From positions 1 to 25,175 of the IMG/VR virus record IMGVR_UViG_3300017741_000046: DNA of 25,175 nt; one strand, written 5' to 3'. The position numbers and the translations under genes were made by a program. Of the stretch, positions 1-7,125 are shown piece after piece. This DNA is from a virus. Within the stretch, counting starts at the first letter, position 1; every line of letters begins with the position of its first letter. The notes under the pieces are model-generated. The model did not search any database and was not told where the DNA came from. It saw only the letters and a list, made by a program, of their open reading frames with translations.

Positions 1-1558
1 TAGCAGAACCATCTCCAACTGTTAAGTTGTCATCTACTGATACAGAATCAACATAAGCTGTAGTAGCTACCTTAGTGCTATTGTCTCCTGCTGATTGTGT
101 TGTAGCTGTTACTCCACTTGCTAGTGTAGATGTAGCAGACAAACCAACTGTAATTGTGCTAGGTAAACCTATAGTGACTGTGTCTGTTGCACTTACTACT
201 ACTTCTACTTCATTAGAAGTACCACTAAATGTAATCGTATTTGCATCACTTATTGTTTCTGATGTAGAACCATCTGATATATTAAAGCTATTCATATTAC
301 CAACACCAGTACCAGACAAGAAAGCACTTCTTGTTTGTTTCTTTAATCCACTAGCTGTGTCATCATAAATAATAATTGTGTCATTATTATCAGCAGTTCC
401 TTCGTTACTAAGGTTAGGAATATCTACAGCAAATGTATTGGCTAATAAACTAAGTCCATCTCCTGCAACGTTACCACTTGTGTTTATAGATATAACAGAA
501 TTTCCACCCATACCAGAGTGTGATGAACAGTAGTAATAAAGATTGTCAGCAGTAGCAGCATCAACAACTATTTGTGTATAAGCACCTGCACTACCTGCTG
601 TACCTGGAGTTGTAACTCCTGTTGTATATGCAGCAGTAGGACTGTTGTTTTTGTTTGTAGATAATCTAAGTGGGTGTCCAGAGTTAGAACCATCTGATTG
701 GTCAAATCTATATGTTACTCCTGGTATAAGTTGTACATTAGCTGTAGCTTCACCATCTAAATAAAATACATTACCAGAACCTGGATTAGCAACTGTTACT
801 GCAAACTGTACTATCGCTGTATTATTTTCTAAATTTATAGTTTTGTTTGTAAGCGTATCTGTAGAACTTTCAGTTACAACTGTGCTATCTACTGCAACAG
901 TAAGTGTTGTACCTGTAGCAGATGTATCAATACCTGCGCCACCTGTCACTGTTAATGAATCAGAATCTAAATCAATATCTATTGTTCCAGAATCAGATAT
1001 TAAATCTAAATCTTGTGCAGTAACTTGTGTATCAACATAAGTTTTGACAGCTTTTGCAGAAGGAAGTGTTGTATCTGTACCTGCAGTAGATGATAAGTCT
1101 GTATCTAAAACACCAGACTTTAAGTTATCTACTTCTAAATTAGATATTGTATTGTTATCTGCATCTATAGTTTTATTTGTAAAAGTTGTTGTAGAACTGT
1201 CTGTAGGTAAAGCATCTATTCTGTCGTTTAAATCTTCTATGTGTTGTTGAAGTGGAGACATACGTGCAACAGAACCAGAAGCATGTGATAATCCAGATGA
1301 TGCAGCAGAACCTGTTAAAAATCTTTTGTTTATGTTATCTAGTGTCAGTGTTTTTGTACCAACGTTAATGCTAGTTACAAGGATTACTTCTCTATTAGTT
1401 GCACTATCTGGATTTAAAACTAAATAACAAGGTGCTGTTAATGTATTGGAAGCTGAATCTACTACAGAGTTTACTGTAAGTGTTAAGTCAGATGCACCGA
1501 TAGTACCTGTTAAGGTTGTCTCATAAGCGTTTAATAAGTTAGTTTCTTGTGCTGTCAT
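1..1558 (-). CDS. Tail fibre protein with cupredoxin-like insert, 3' end outside window
   Basis: The frame is open from an ATG at 1558 to the window edge (519 codons), so the C-terminus is missing. The protein is rich in Thr, Ser, Asn and Asp. It carries phrases common in phage fibres: SAKAVKTYVDTQV near residue 170, two LTNKTI-like blocks, and STKVATTAYVD near residue 492. These indicate a trimeric, beta-rich receptor-binding fibre at the virion tip. Residues about 250-365 form a separate module containing SGHPLRLS (H295) and YYYCSSHSGMGG (C344, H347, M350), an order and spacing like a type-1 copper site. The gene starts one base after the stop of the upstream tail gene, with AGGA ahead of it, and is the last late gene seen. 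The fibre call is from sequence style; copper binding is inference. Confidence 0.8.
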   Translation of the reverse strand, partial: MTAQETNLLNAYETTLTGTIGASDLTLTVNSVVDSASNTLTAPCYLVLNPDSATNREVILVTSINVGTKTLTLDNINKRFLTGSAASSGLSHASGSVARMSPLQQHIEDLNDRIDALPTDSSTTTFTNKTIDADNNTISNLEVDNLKSGVLDTDLSSTAGTDTTLPSAKAVKTYVDTQVTAQDLDLISDSGTIDIDLDSDSLTVTGGAGIDTSATGTTLTVAVDSTVVTESSTDTLTNKTINLENNTAIVQFAVTVANPGSGNVFYLDGEATANVQLIPGVTYRFDQSDGSNSGHPLRLSTNKNNSPTAAYTTGVTTPGTAGSAGAYTQIVVDAATADNLYYYCSSHSGMGGNSVISINTSGNVAGDGLSLLANTFAVDIPNLSNEGTADNNDTIIIYDDTASGLKKQTRSAFLSGTGVGNMNSFNISDGSTSETISDANTITFSGTSNEVEVVVSATDTVTIGLPSTITVGLSATSTLASGVTATTQSAGDNSTKVATTAYVDSVSVDDNLTVGDGSA

Positions 1559-1559
1559 T

Positions 1560-3470
1560 CTATCCTAGTTTTCCTACTCCTAATAGTTCTATTCCTAATC
1601 CTACTCCAGATGTTGAAGTTTGTATTACTTTACTACCTCTAAATCTAACTAAGCAATAGCTTGTAACAGAACCTCTAGGACTTATCTCCTCAATAGGACT
1701 GCTAACATTTTCTATTATACCTCGTAATAAAGTATCTGGTCTGAATATCTCTAATTGAACATTCTTACCTTCTTTATTTCTTAACGCCTGGTAAACCAAA
1801 TCACCTTGACCATTAACTTTTAAAGCTTTTCTAAATGGTCGTTCTACTTGGTCCGATATATTAATAGGCATATCTACAACTAAGTCATTAACTAACTGAA
1901 AACCTCTAATAGCAAAAGCTAACATCTCTGGTGTTTGTGTAACATCATCAGTATTAAGTTCTATTTTACCTGCTATCCATCTACCATCTACTAGAGTCAT
2001 AACCTCTTCATCTCCACCAGTACCAGAAAATACAGATACTTGTTCGGACCATGTGGTAGCTGTTGGATTATTTATATCAGAAGCAATAGTAGAACTGTAT
2101 AACTTTACTGAACCAGAAGTTACTACATTAGTATTTAGCTTTGCACCTACCCACTGTTTCTTTTCTGATGTAAAGAAATCTGCAAGCGGTGTAATGATAT
2201 ATCCTGTAACTACATAGTTTGTGCTTTCTCTATAAGCACCACCAGCAGATACAGTAGAAAACAATCTATCAGAGAAAACAGCTATGCCTCTAACAATGCC
2301 GCTTTCAGCAAACTCCAAGTCTCTAGCTATACCACCTGTTGGTAAGTAGTATCGCCACAAATTAGTTTTGCTAGCGCTATCAATAATACCTGTATAGATA
2401 CTATCTCTTGTAGATATAATTCTGTAAGGTGCCTGGTCTAAAGTAGAAGCTCCATCACCCCATTGTTTTATTAATTGTGCATTAATCAAGACATATAAAC
2501 TATTAGCGTTAGTTATTTCTGCTCTATATAATCTACCTATCTTTCCACTAGCTGTGTTCTGATAAGTACCATAGAAGATAAACCCTTGCGCTGCATCTAT
2601 TGCATTAGGCACTTCACCTTCTACAAAAGTTTGTCCTTTAATTGTTAATGTAGATGATTCATCTGCTAAAGAATATATATAGCCATCATCTGCACAAGCA
2701 AGAACTACTGCACCACCATCAGTAACATCTGTCCAAGAACTACCTGTTGGCAATGCTTTTATTGTTGCTGGATTAGAAGTACCTGTTACTTCATAGAGTT
2801 CTCCATTGGTGCCACTTGCAACTAATCTACCCTTCATACTCCATATATTGTCAAAAGTTTTGTGATTGTTGTGTACTGCATAACTACCAGCACTGTTTCT
2901 TATATAGATATCTCCATTAGCTACTAGGTATAATTTAGTTCCTAAGATAGCCATACCAGAAATATTATTACCACCACTAGGAGTACCATCATCTGCGGCA
3001 CTACCTGTTAATGGTGTTGCTATTATCTTTAAAACTGGACCAGAAGCATAAAATATTTCTCCACCTAACTCTTGCATATAAAGATTTGTTTCAGTAGATG
3101 TTTGTACTTCATCAGTATCATGCAGTAAAGATACGTGGTACTCTTCACCAGCTTCTTTGCCACTAAATACATCAATACCTTTACTATCCCAAAACCTTGA
3201 AAAATCTGTATCTGCTGCATTTCTTCTATGTGCTTTATCTAAACCACCACCACCAGCAAAATCTGTTCTGGAGAATATCTGACCAAACTCTTGTTGAAAA
3301 TCTTCTGGTGTTTCTGATGTTTGTATAGCTTGTGCCTGGAGAGGAGCAGTGTTTATATTCATCTGCCTTCCTGGTCCAACAGCAAAGCGTAAGAATAAAT
3401 CATCTAGGTTTGCTTCAAATCCTTGTGACTTAGGTTCAGATGTATTAGAGGGTGAAGGTAATACAGACAT
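1560..3470 (-). CDS. Beta-propeller-like tail protein, probable tail nozzle (gp12/gp10-like)
   Basis: This 636-residue protein has an N-terminal segment of about 130 residues with a Gly-rich stretch (AGGGG). From about residue 160 to 410 there are six or so loosely repeated strands of the form 'hydrophobic-G-x-L-Y/I-x-G-D/N-G-x-I/L-Y' (for example ILGTKLYLVANGDIYI and DGGAVVLACADDGYIYSL). Such repeats suggest a beta-propeller, the fold found in the T7 gp12 and P22 gp10 nozzle/hub proteins. The C-terminal 150 residues are beta-rich and end in a small Gly/Leu tail. Its ATG overlaps the stop of the adaptor gene as TAATG, and the fibre gene follows at once. That position, after capsid and adaptor and before fibre, fits a tail nozzle. 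No close family was recognised from sequence alone. Confidence 0.55.
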   Translation of the reverse strand: MSVLPSPSNTSEPKSQGFEANLDDLFLRFAVGPGRQMNINTAPLQAQAIQTSETPEDFQQEFGQIFSRTDFAGGGGLDKAHRRNAADTDFSRFWDSKGIDVFSGKEAGEEYHVSLLHDTDEVQTSTETNLYMQELGGEIFYASGPVLKIIATPLTGSAADDGTPSGGNNISGMAILGTKLYLVANGDIYIRNSAGSYAVHNNHKTFDNIWSMKGRLVASGTNGELYEVTGTSNPATIKALPTGSSWTDVTDGGAVVLACADDGYIYSLADESSTLTIKGQTFVEGEVPNAIDAAQGFIFYGTYQNTASGKIGRLYRAEITNANSLYVLINAQLIKQWGDGASTLDQAPYRIISTRDSIYTGIIDSASKTNLWRYYLPTGGIARDLEFAESGIVRGIAVFSDRLFSTVSAGGAYRESTNYVVTGYIITPLADFFTSEKKQWVGAKLNTNVVTSGSVKLYSSTIASDINNPTATTWSEQVSVFSGTGGDEEVMTLVDGRWIAGKIELNTDDVTQTPEMLAFAIRGFQLVNDLVVDMPINISDQVERPFRKALKVNGQGDLVYQALRNKEGKNVQLEIFRPDTLLRGIIENVSSPIEEISPRGSVTSYCLVRFRGSKVIQTSTSGVGLGIELLGVGKLG

Positions 3471-4372
3471 TATGCACTGTAGTTAATGTTGCTTATTGCT
3501 ACTGCTTGTGGATATAAGCTGCGTAAATCTCCTCTTGCTTCATCAATAAGTAACGACCTTAATCTTAGCAAAGCGTTTCTTAATCTTTCACCAGAACCAA
3601 CTGGATAACTCTCTGCAGCTAATTTCTCTGTAATAAATTCTTGTGTCGAAGCATCTACATCTGTTGCTCCCATAATATCTGCTACTGCTCCTACCATAAC
3701 TATTTGTTGGTAGTTATCTTCTAGCAAACATACAGTTGCTAAGTCATCTGCTTCAGTAGCTGGTCTAGCAAATTTTCTTTTAACAACTAAGTAAACTGTT
3801 TTACCTAGTGATGTATTAGAAAACTGTACAGCTGCACCTGTTGAAGATGGTGGGAAGTTAGTAAGTAACTCTATTCCAGCTGATGTATATTGCGCACCAG
3901 AAGAGTTCTGTACATAAGAATTAATTACAAGAACTGTAGTTGCTGGTACTTCTGCAAAGGTAGAATTAGAAGTTACATTAGTTGTAGTTACATTATATAA
4001 ACTTGGGTATAGTCTCTCGATGTTATCAGCTAGTGCATCAAACACAGACTTACGAGGAAACGTAGGATTAACATATAAGTTTACTTCATCTGCATGAGAA
4101 GCAGCATCTGTACCTGCGTATCCTCTTGATACAGTTAAAGTCCTGGTAGAAGTATTAGCTGAAGTAACTAGCATTAACTCCTGGTCAATTTCTATTAAGG
4201 CACCATTGCCTAAAAGATTCTCTTCTTCAGCACTAAACAAGTTATTTTCATAAGTTAAAGAAGTAACTGAATTGTTTATAGCTCCTTCTAATCTTGAGAA
4301 CGCAGATAAGTCATCTGGTTTATTTAAAAAATCTCTATATATTCTGTCCACTAATGTGCTTACTGCTGCCAT
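3470..4372 (-). CDS. Probable head-tail adaptor / tail tube A-like protein
   Basis: This 300-residue protein directly follows the major capsid gene. It begins with a helical segment (VDRIYRDFLNKPDDLSAFSRLEGAI), continues with a beta-rich middle containing SRGYAGTDAASH, and ends in a helical C-terminal third with an acidic/arginine alternation (SLLIDEARGDLRSLYP). A helical bundle with a beta domain is what one expects of a connector protein binding under the portal. The length exceeds T7 gp11 (about 196 residues), so it would be an enlarged version. The start is fixed by GGAG about five bases ahead of the ATG, and the stop overlaps the next start as TAATG. The function is inferred mainly from gene order. 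It could instead be a minor capsid or decoration protein. Confidence 0.45.
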   Translation of the reverse strand: MAAVSTLVDRIYRDFLNKPDDLSAFSRLEGAINNSVTSLTYENNLFSAEEENLLGNGALIEIDQELMLVTSANTSTRTLTVSRGYAGTDAASHADEVNLYVNPTFPRKSVFDALADNIERLYPSLYNVTTTNVTSNSTFAEVPATTVLVINSYVQNSSGAQYTSAGIELLTNFPPSSTGAAVQFSNTSLGKTVYLVVKRKFARPATEADDLATVCLLEDNYQQIVMVGAVADIMGATDVDASTQEFITEKLAAESYPVGSGERLRNALLRLRSLLIDEARGDLRSLYPQAVAISNINYSA

Positions 4373-4387
4373 ATATCTCCATATTAC

Positions 4388-4415
4388 TAGAGGGAGAAGT
4401 ATTTATCTCCCTCTA
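4388..4415 (-). terminator. Perfect hairpin between capsid and adaptor genes
   Basis: TAGAGGGAGA and TCTCCCTCTA pair over 10 bp around an 8-base loop. On the minus strand no clear U-run follows (GTAATATGG comes next), so it is a weak terminator at best. It more likely acts as a partial terminator or an RNase-protecting 3' hairpin that makes capsid mRNA more abundant than downstream tail mRNA. Confidence 0.55.
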
Positions 4416-4439
4416 ATAAATATACTATCTATCCCCTAA

Positions 4440-5378
4440 TTAGGCGGTAGCTAGGTTTGTTATTTTTGCATGGAATTGTTCTGGACCATATTCTAATCCA
4501 ATTTCTCCATAGACTTGATACTTGTAAGCTGCTCCAGATTGAGCTAATGGCTCAACGAAGAAGTGTCCTTTTCCTGGAATGTCCAAGAAAACTGGCTTAC
4601 AGTATTGTAAGTCGGCAATCAAGATATCATCAGTTGGTATGTGTCGTTCAAAAACAATACCTACTTGACCGAAGTCAGTTTCGATTGTTGTAATGTTAAC
4701 ACCACCGATTGTTCTATCTCTTGGCGCTAATGCTAACGCACTTGAATAGATTGATGATAGCTTTTGCTTTTGAAAAGCATTAGCAAAGATAACTGGTTGC
4801 TCGAAAGGAGCGCCAGAATCTGCCATTTTTTTCATAGCTGAATCTACCATAGCTTGTGTAAGAGCAGCTGCACCACCAGCAACTTCGTTAGTTGTTACTG
4901 CTGTGAGCATTCCTCTTGATTTACGAGCTGTTGATACATCTGTATCAGCGACAAAAGCACCTTGTATAAAGGTATGCTCTATGTCTCTTGCAGCTCTTTT
5001 TAGTGACATATCTAATTGAAACGCCAATTCATCTTGAACTGGTTGGTTACCAATGATAGATTGTCCACTTAAGTTTCCTACAGCTGCTTGCTTTGTATAG
5101 GAAACGTTTACACCATATTGCATAATCTGTGTAACGTTAGTTACTTCGCTTCTTGTTCTCTCTGCAAATGATGGGTCCGCACCTTCAACTGCTACTGTTT
5201 GAGCAGCTGCTGCGTTGTCCACTGTTTGCCAAGTGAATTGTTTAGAAGTTACAGATTTACCGCCTGTCATGCCACCGATGGCTGATAGGAAAGGTGTGTC
5301 GTTAGGGGTTATGTTAAATAACTCTCCTACGTAATTAGGCAAATCATACGAATCGCCCATTCCACTTACTGCACCCAT
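4440..5378 (-). CDS. Major capsid protein, SU10-type HK97 fold
   Basis: This 312-residue protein opens with a segment typical of SU10-like major capsid proteins: LPNYVGELFNITPNDTPFL, then SAIGGMTGGKSVTSKQFTW with the characteristic F-x-W, then a Glu/Asp-rich arm and RSEVTNVTQIMQYGVNVSYTKQA. The middle (LKRAARDIEHTFIQG) matches the long spine helix, and the C-terminus is beta-rich. It forms the icosahedral shell. The position next to a short coiled-coil scaffold gene supports this. The start has a good ribosome site (AAGGAG, 7 bases before ATG). No delta-domain or protease gene is seen, so assembly probably depends on the separate scaffold. A strong hairpin follows the stop codon. Confidence 0.88.
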   Translation of the reverse strand: MGAVSGMGDSYDLPNYVGELFNITPNDTPFLSAIGGMTGGKSVTSKQFTWQTVDNAAAAQTVAVEGADPSFAERTRSEVTNVTQIMQYGVNVSYTKQAAVGNLSGQSIIGNQPVQDELAFQLDMSLKRAARDIEHTFIQGAFVADTDVSTARKSRGMLTAVTTNEVAGGAAALTQAMVDSAMKKMADSGAPFEQPVIFANAFQKQKLSSIYSSALALAPRDRTIGGVNITTIETDFGQVGIVFERHIPTDDILIADLQYCKPVFLDIPGKGHFFVEPLAQSGAAYKYQVYGEIGLEYGPEQFHAKITNLATA

Positions 5379-5418
5379 TTAATTCTCCTTTTTTTATTTA
5401 ATTAATAGAGAATAATTT

Positions 5419-5880
5419 TTATAATTTTTTCTCCATTAGGGCTTTTAATTTTTCTGCTTTGAGATTTGAACTTGTCTGCCAATCACCATCTTGCTGCGCT
5501 TGCGCAATTTGGTCATCTACGCCTACTGGTTCAACTGGTACTGATGCTTCAATTACAGTATCTAAGTTCTGTTGACTTGTTACTACCCTTGCTTTTTGTG
5601 CATCTTGTTCCTGGACCACTTCAGAGGATTGACCCCATCCATAGTTTTCAGAAGCAAATTGTTTAATCGCATCTGGTTTTAACTCACCATCATATAAACT
5701 CTTAAGGGCTTTACCTTCACCAGCGGAAGTGTCAAATCCTGCTTCTTTAAAAACAGAGTCTGCCATAACCGACTTCAGCTCTTTGTTTTCTGCTTCAGTC
5801 TTTTTAAGCTGTTCCCTCAACTGTTTCAAAGGATTACTTTCCTCTTGAGTTTCATCTACTGTATTTTCTACATTATCCAT
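5419..5880 (-). CDS. Capsid scaffolding protein
   Basis: This 153-residue, highly charged protein is mostly helical. Residues 16-40 (NPLKQLREQLKKTEAENKELK) read as a coiled coil. They are followed by FKEAGFDTSAGEGKALKSLYDGE, a segment found in many phage scaffolds, and the C-terminus is basic and helical (LKAEKLKALMEKKL), as expected for capsid binding. It lies immediately upstream of the capsid gene, the usual place. The frame stays open to a TTG at 5964, but the ATG at 5880 has an excellent ribosome site (GGGAGAGGAG, 5 bases away) and the upstream codons look unlike coding sequence, so the shorter form is chosen. Confidence 0.8.
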   Translation of the reverse strand: MDNVENTVDETQEESNPLKQLREQLKKTEAENKELKSVMADSVFKEAGFDTSAGEGKALKSLYDGELKPDAIKQFASENYGWGQSSEVVQEQDAQKARVVTSQQNLDTVIEASVPVEPVGVDDQIAQAQQDGDWQTSSNLKAEKLKALMEKKL

Positions 5881-5947
5881 TTTTTCTCCTCTCCCAGATT
5901 TTCTACTAACTACATTATCCTGGGGTAAACAATGCGATAGGCGACTA

Positions 5948-5977
5948 ATTATATATAAGTACAATGAGAATAGTCAG
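5948..5977 (-). promoter_or_regulatory. Sigma70-type promoter for scaffold-capsid operon
   Basis: On the minus strand CTGACT (4/6 match to -35) is separated by 18 bases from a perfect TATAAT at 5953-5948. The predicted start near 5941 leaves about 60 bases of leader before the scaffold ATG. It is the best host-type promoter in this gap, seen by eye only. Confidence 0.5.
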
Positions 5978-6083
5978 CCACTTCTAGCTGTACTGAACGA
6001 AGCGATTTAAGTACGCAGCTTACACGCTTGAAATAAGCTGGAGGTGCAGCATCAATTTATATTCGGAGAACGCCGCAATCCGA
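5975..6083 (-). promoter_or_regulatory. Series of hairpins in the scaffold-capsid leader
   Basis: Four consecutive stems can be drawn on the minus strand: TCGGA/TCCGA (6083-6063), CAGCTTA/TAAGCTG (6040-6016), GTACT/AGTAC (6014-5990) and CAGCTA-GAAG-TGGCTG (5990-5975). The last contains a U-G pair that exists only in minus-strand RNA. An alternative GCTG/CAGC pairing (6050-6037) would compete with the second stem. A TATAAT at 6096-6091 lies just upstream and could start an RNA here. This may be a structured 5' leader or a separate small RNA; no known family was recognised. Confidence 0.4.
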
Positions 6084-6109
6084 TACTTTAATTATATACT
6101 AATAAACTA

Positions 6110-6137
6110 AAATAGTGGGGTTTTATCCCCACTATTT
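6110..6137 (-). terminator. Perfect 11-bp hairpin, likely terminator
   Basis: AAATAGTGGGG and CCCCACTATTT pair without mismatch around a six-base loop. On the minus strand the stem is followed by TAGTTTATTAG, a broken U-run. It would end an RNA begun at the 6195 promoter after about 80 bases, or act as an attenuator before the capsid operon. Confidence 0.5.
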
Positions 6138-6194
6138 ATACGTTCACGAAAGGAAGGTTATCTAATCGATTGCTCGAAGAGAGTCCTTAATATT

Positions 6195-6221
6195 ATTATA
6201 CACGAAAAAAAACTATGTAAC
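6195..6221 (-). promoter_or_regulatory. Candidate promoter, capsid control region
   Basis: A perfect TATAAT (6200-6195) on the minus strand has GTTACA (4/6 match to -35) 15 bases upstream, a short spacer. The -35 box overlaps the GTAACC half of the repeated plus-strand element at 6217, so a factor bound there could block or recruit RNA polymerase. Confidence 0.35.
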
Positions 6222-6246
6222 CTTTTTTAAAGTAAGAGTCTCTAAG
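6217..6246 (+). promoter_or_regulatory. Copy A of GTAACC-N17-CTCTAAG element
   Basis: GTAACC at 6217-6222, a 17-base spacer and CTCTAAG at 6240-6246 match the layout of three copies near 23.4, 24.0 and 25.0 kb. The spacer shares the leading T-run and the AAA at positions 7-9. Unlike those copies, no gene follows on the plus strand; a terminator begins within 10 bases. Confidence 0.55.
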
Positions 6247-6254
6247 TAATGTAA

Positions 6255-6299
6255 AGCAAAGCCCTAACTGTTTGTTTGTTTCTAGTTGGGGTTTTTGCT
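6255..6299 (+). terminator. Strong hairpin terminator at the end of the 275-residue gene
   Basis: On the plus strand CCCTAACT pairs with AGTTGGGG and is followed by TTTTT. The stem extends outward through AGCAAA/TTTGCT. Two G-U pairs (6265/6288 and 6261/6293) favour the plus-strand RNA. On the minus strand the same hairpin has a C-A mismatch and is followed by CTTTGCTTT, so it may still end the upstream late transcript. It overlaps the TAG of the 275-residue gene. Confidence 0.65.
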
Positions 6300-7125
6300 A
6301 TTCCTGGGTTAAACCAGTTACCCTTGAACCTCTACGTGCATATCCAGTACTAGCAGAAAACATTGATGTCTCTTCAGCTTCTAATCTTCTTATGTTCTCC
6401 AACTGGTCTGGGTCCTGGAACACAACAGCTTGAGTAAACTCTTCTAATGTTAAAGCATCATCACTTGGTTCTTGTCTTTGTTGCAACTCCTGGAGTCTTG
6501 GTAAATCTTTTTGTGCAGCTGTGTATAGTTGTCTAGCTTGTGCTTGATTCAATCCAGCTTTTCTTAAGTTCTCTGCTTCTGTTCTTGTAATAGTAAAGCC
6601 AGCTCTTGATGCTTCTCCACCAATCTGTGCAGCTGTTATCCTGCCAGAGATTATCTCTTCTCCTATTGATGGGTCCAATGCTCCCATGAAGATTGCTTCT
6701 GGTGTTAAGTCCACATTGTAATTAGTTGAGAAAAAGTTTTGTACTCCTTGTATGTTATCTACGATACCTTCGTATGCAGCACCAACTCTTTGTTGAAACT
6801 CACGTGCAGATACTTCGCCTTCTAATAAAGATACGAACTGCGGTGCTAGTAATACTTTAGATGTTTGTTCTGGAATACCATACTCAACTAAAGTACCTAT
6901 GTAAGACTGCTCCAATGCTTTGTACGTAGTTTCATTGTATCTAACTTGTCCAGTATCTGGATTGTAGTTACCAGGAAACTCTGCTTTATAAACATCTGAT
7001 TGTCTTACTTCTTGTATTGCTGTTACTGGATTACCAGATTGTGACCAAGTATTTGCAAACAACTGCAACAATGTATCAGACATATTTGGATAAAGTAACT
7101 TTGCTTCTTCTAAGAATGTAGCCAT
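6298..7125 (-). CDS. Predicted virion protein, function unknown (275 aa)
   Basis: I do not recognise this family. The protein is largely helical and rich in Gln, Glu and Ala. The N-terminus (FLEEAKLLYPNMSDTLLQLFANTW) suggests an amphipathic helix. The middle has repeated turns of the type 'P-E-A-I-F-x-G-A-L-D-P' and 'I-S-G-R-I-T-A-A-Q-I-G-G'. Residues about 180-225 form a probable coiled coil (TRTEAENLRKAGLNQAQARQ). There is no signal peptide or membrane segment. Its ATG overlaps the stop of the 634-residue gene (TAATG), and a strong terminator follows its stop, so it is the last gene of the portal-to-internal-protein block. The context suggests a structural or ejected virion protein. Confidence 0.75.
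   Translation of the reverse strand: MATFLEEAKLLYPNMSDTLLQLFANTWSQSGNPVTAIQEVRQSDVYKAEFPGNYNPDTGQVRYNETTYKALEQSYIGTLVEYGIPEQTSKVLLAPQFVSLLEGEVSAREFQQRVGAAYEGIVDNIQGVQNFFSTNYNVDLTPEAIFMGALDPSIGEEIISGRITAAQIGGEASRAGFTITRTEAENLRKAGLNQAQARQLYTAAQKDLPRLQELQQRQEPSDDALTLEEFTQAVVFQDPDQLENIRRLEAEETSMFSASTGYARRGSRVTGLTQE

Noticed and set aside
5881-5964. N-terminal extension of the scaffold from TTG 5964
   Set aside because: The upstream residues look non-coding and a strong ribosome site points to ATG 5880; a promoter lies in the extension.
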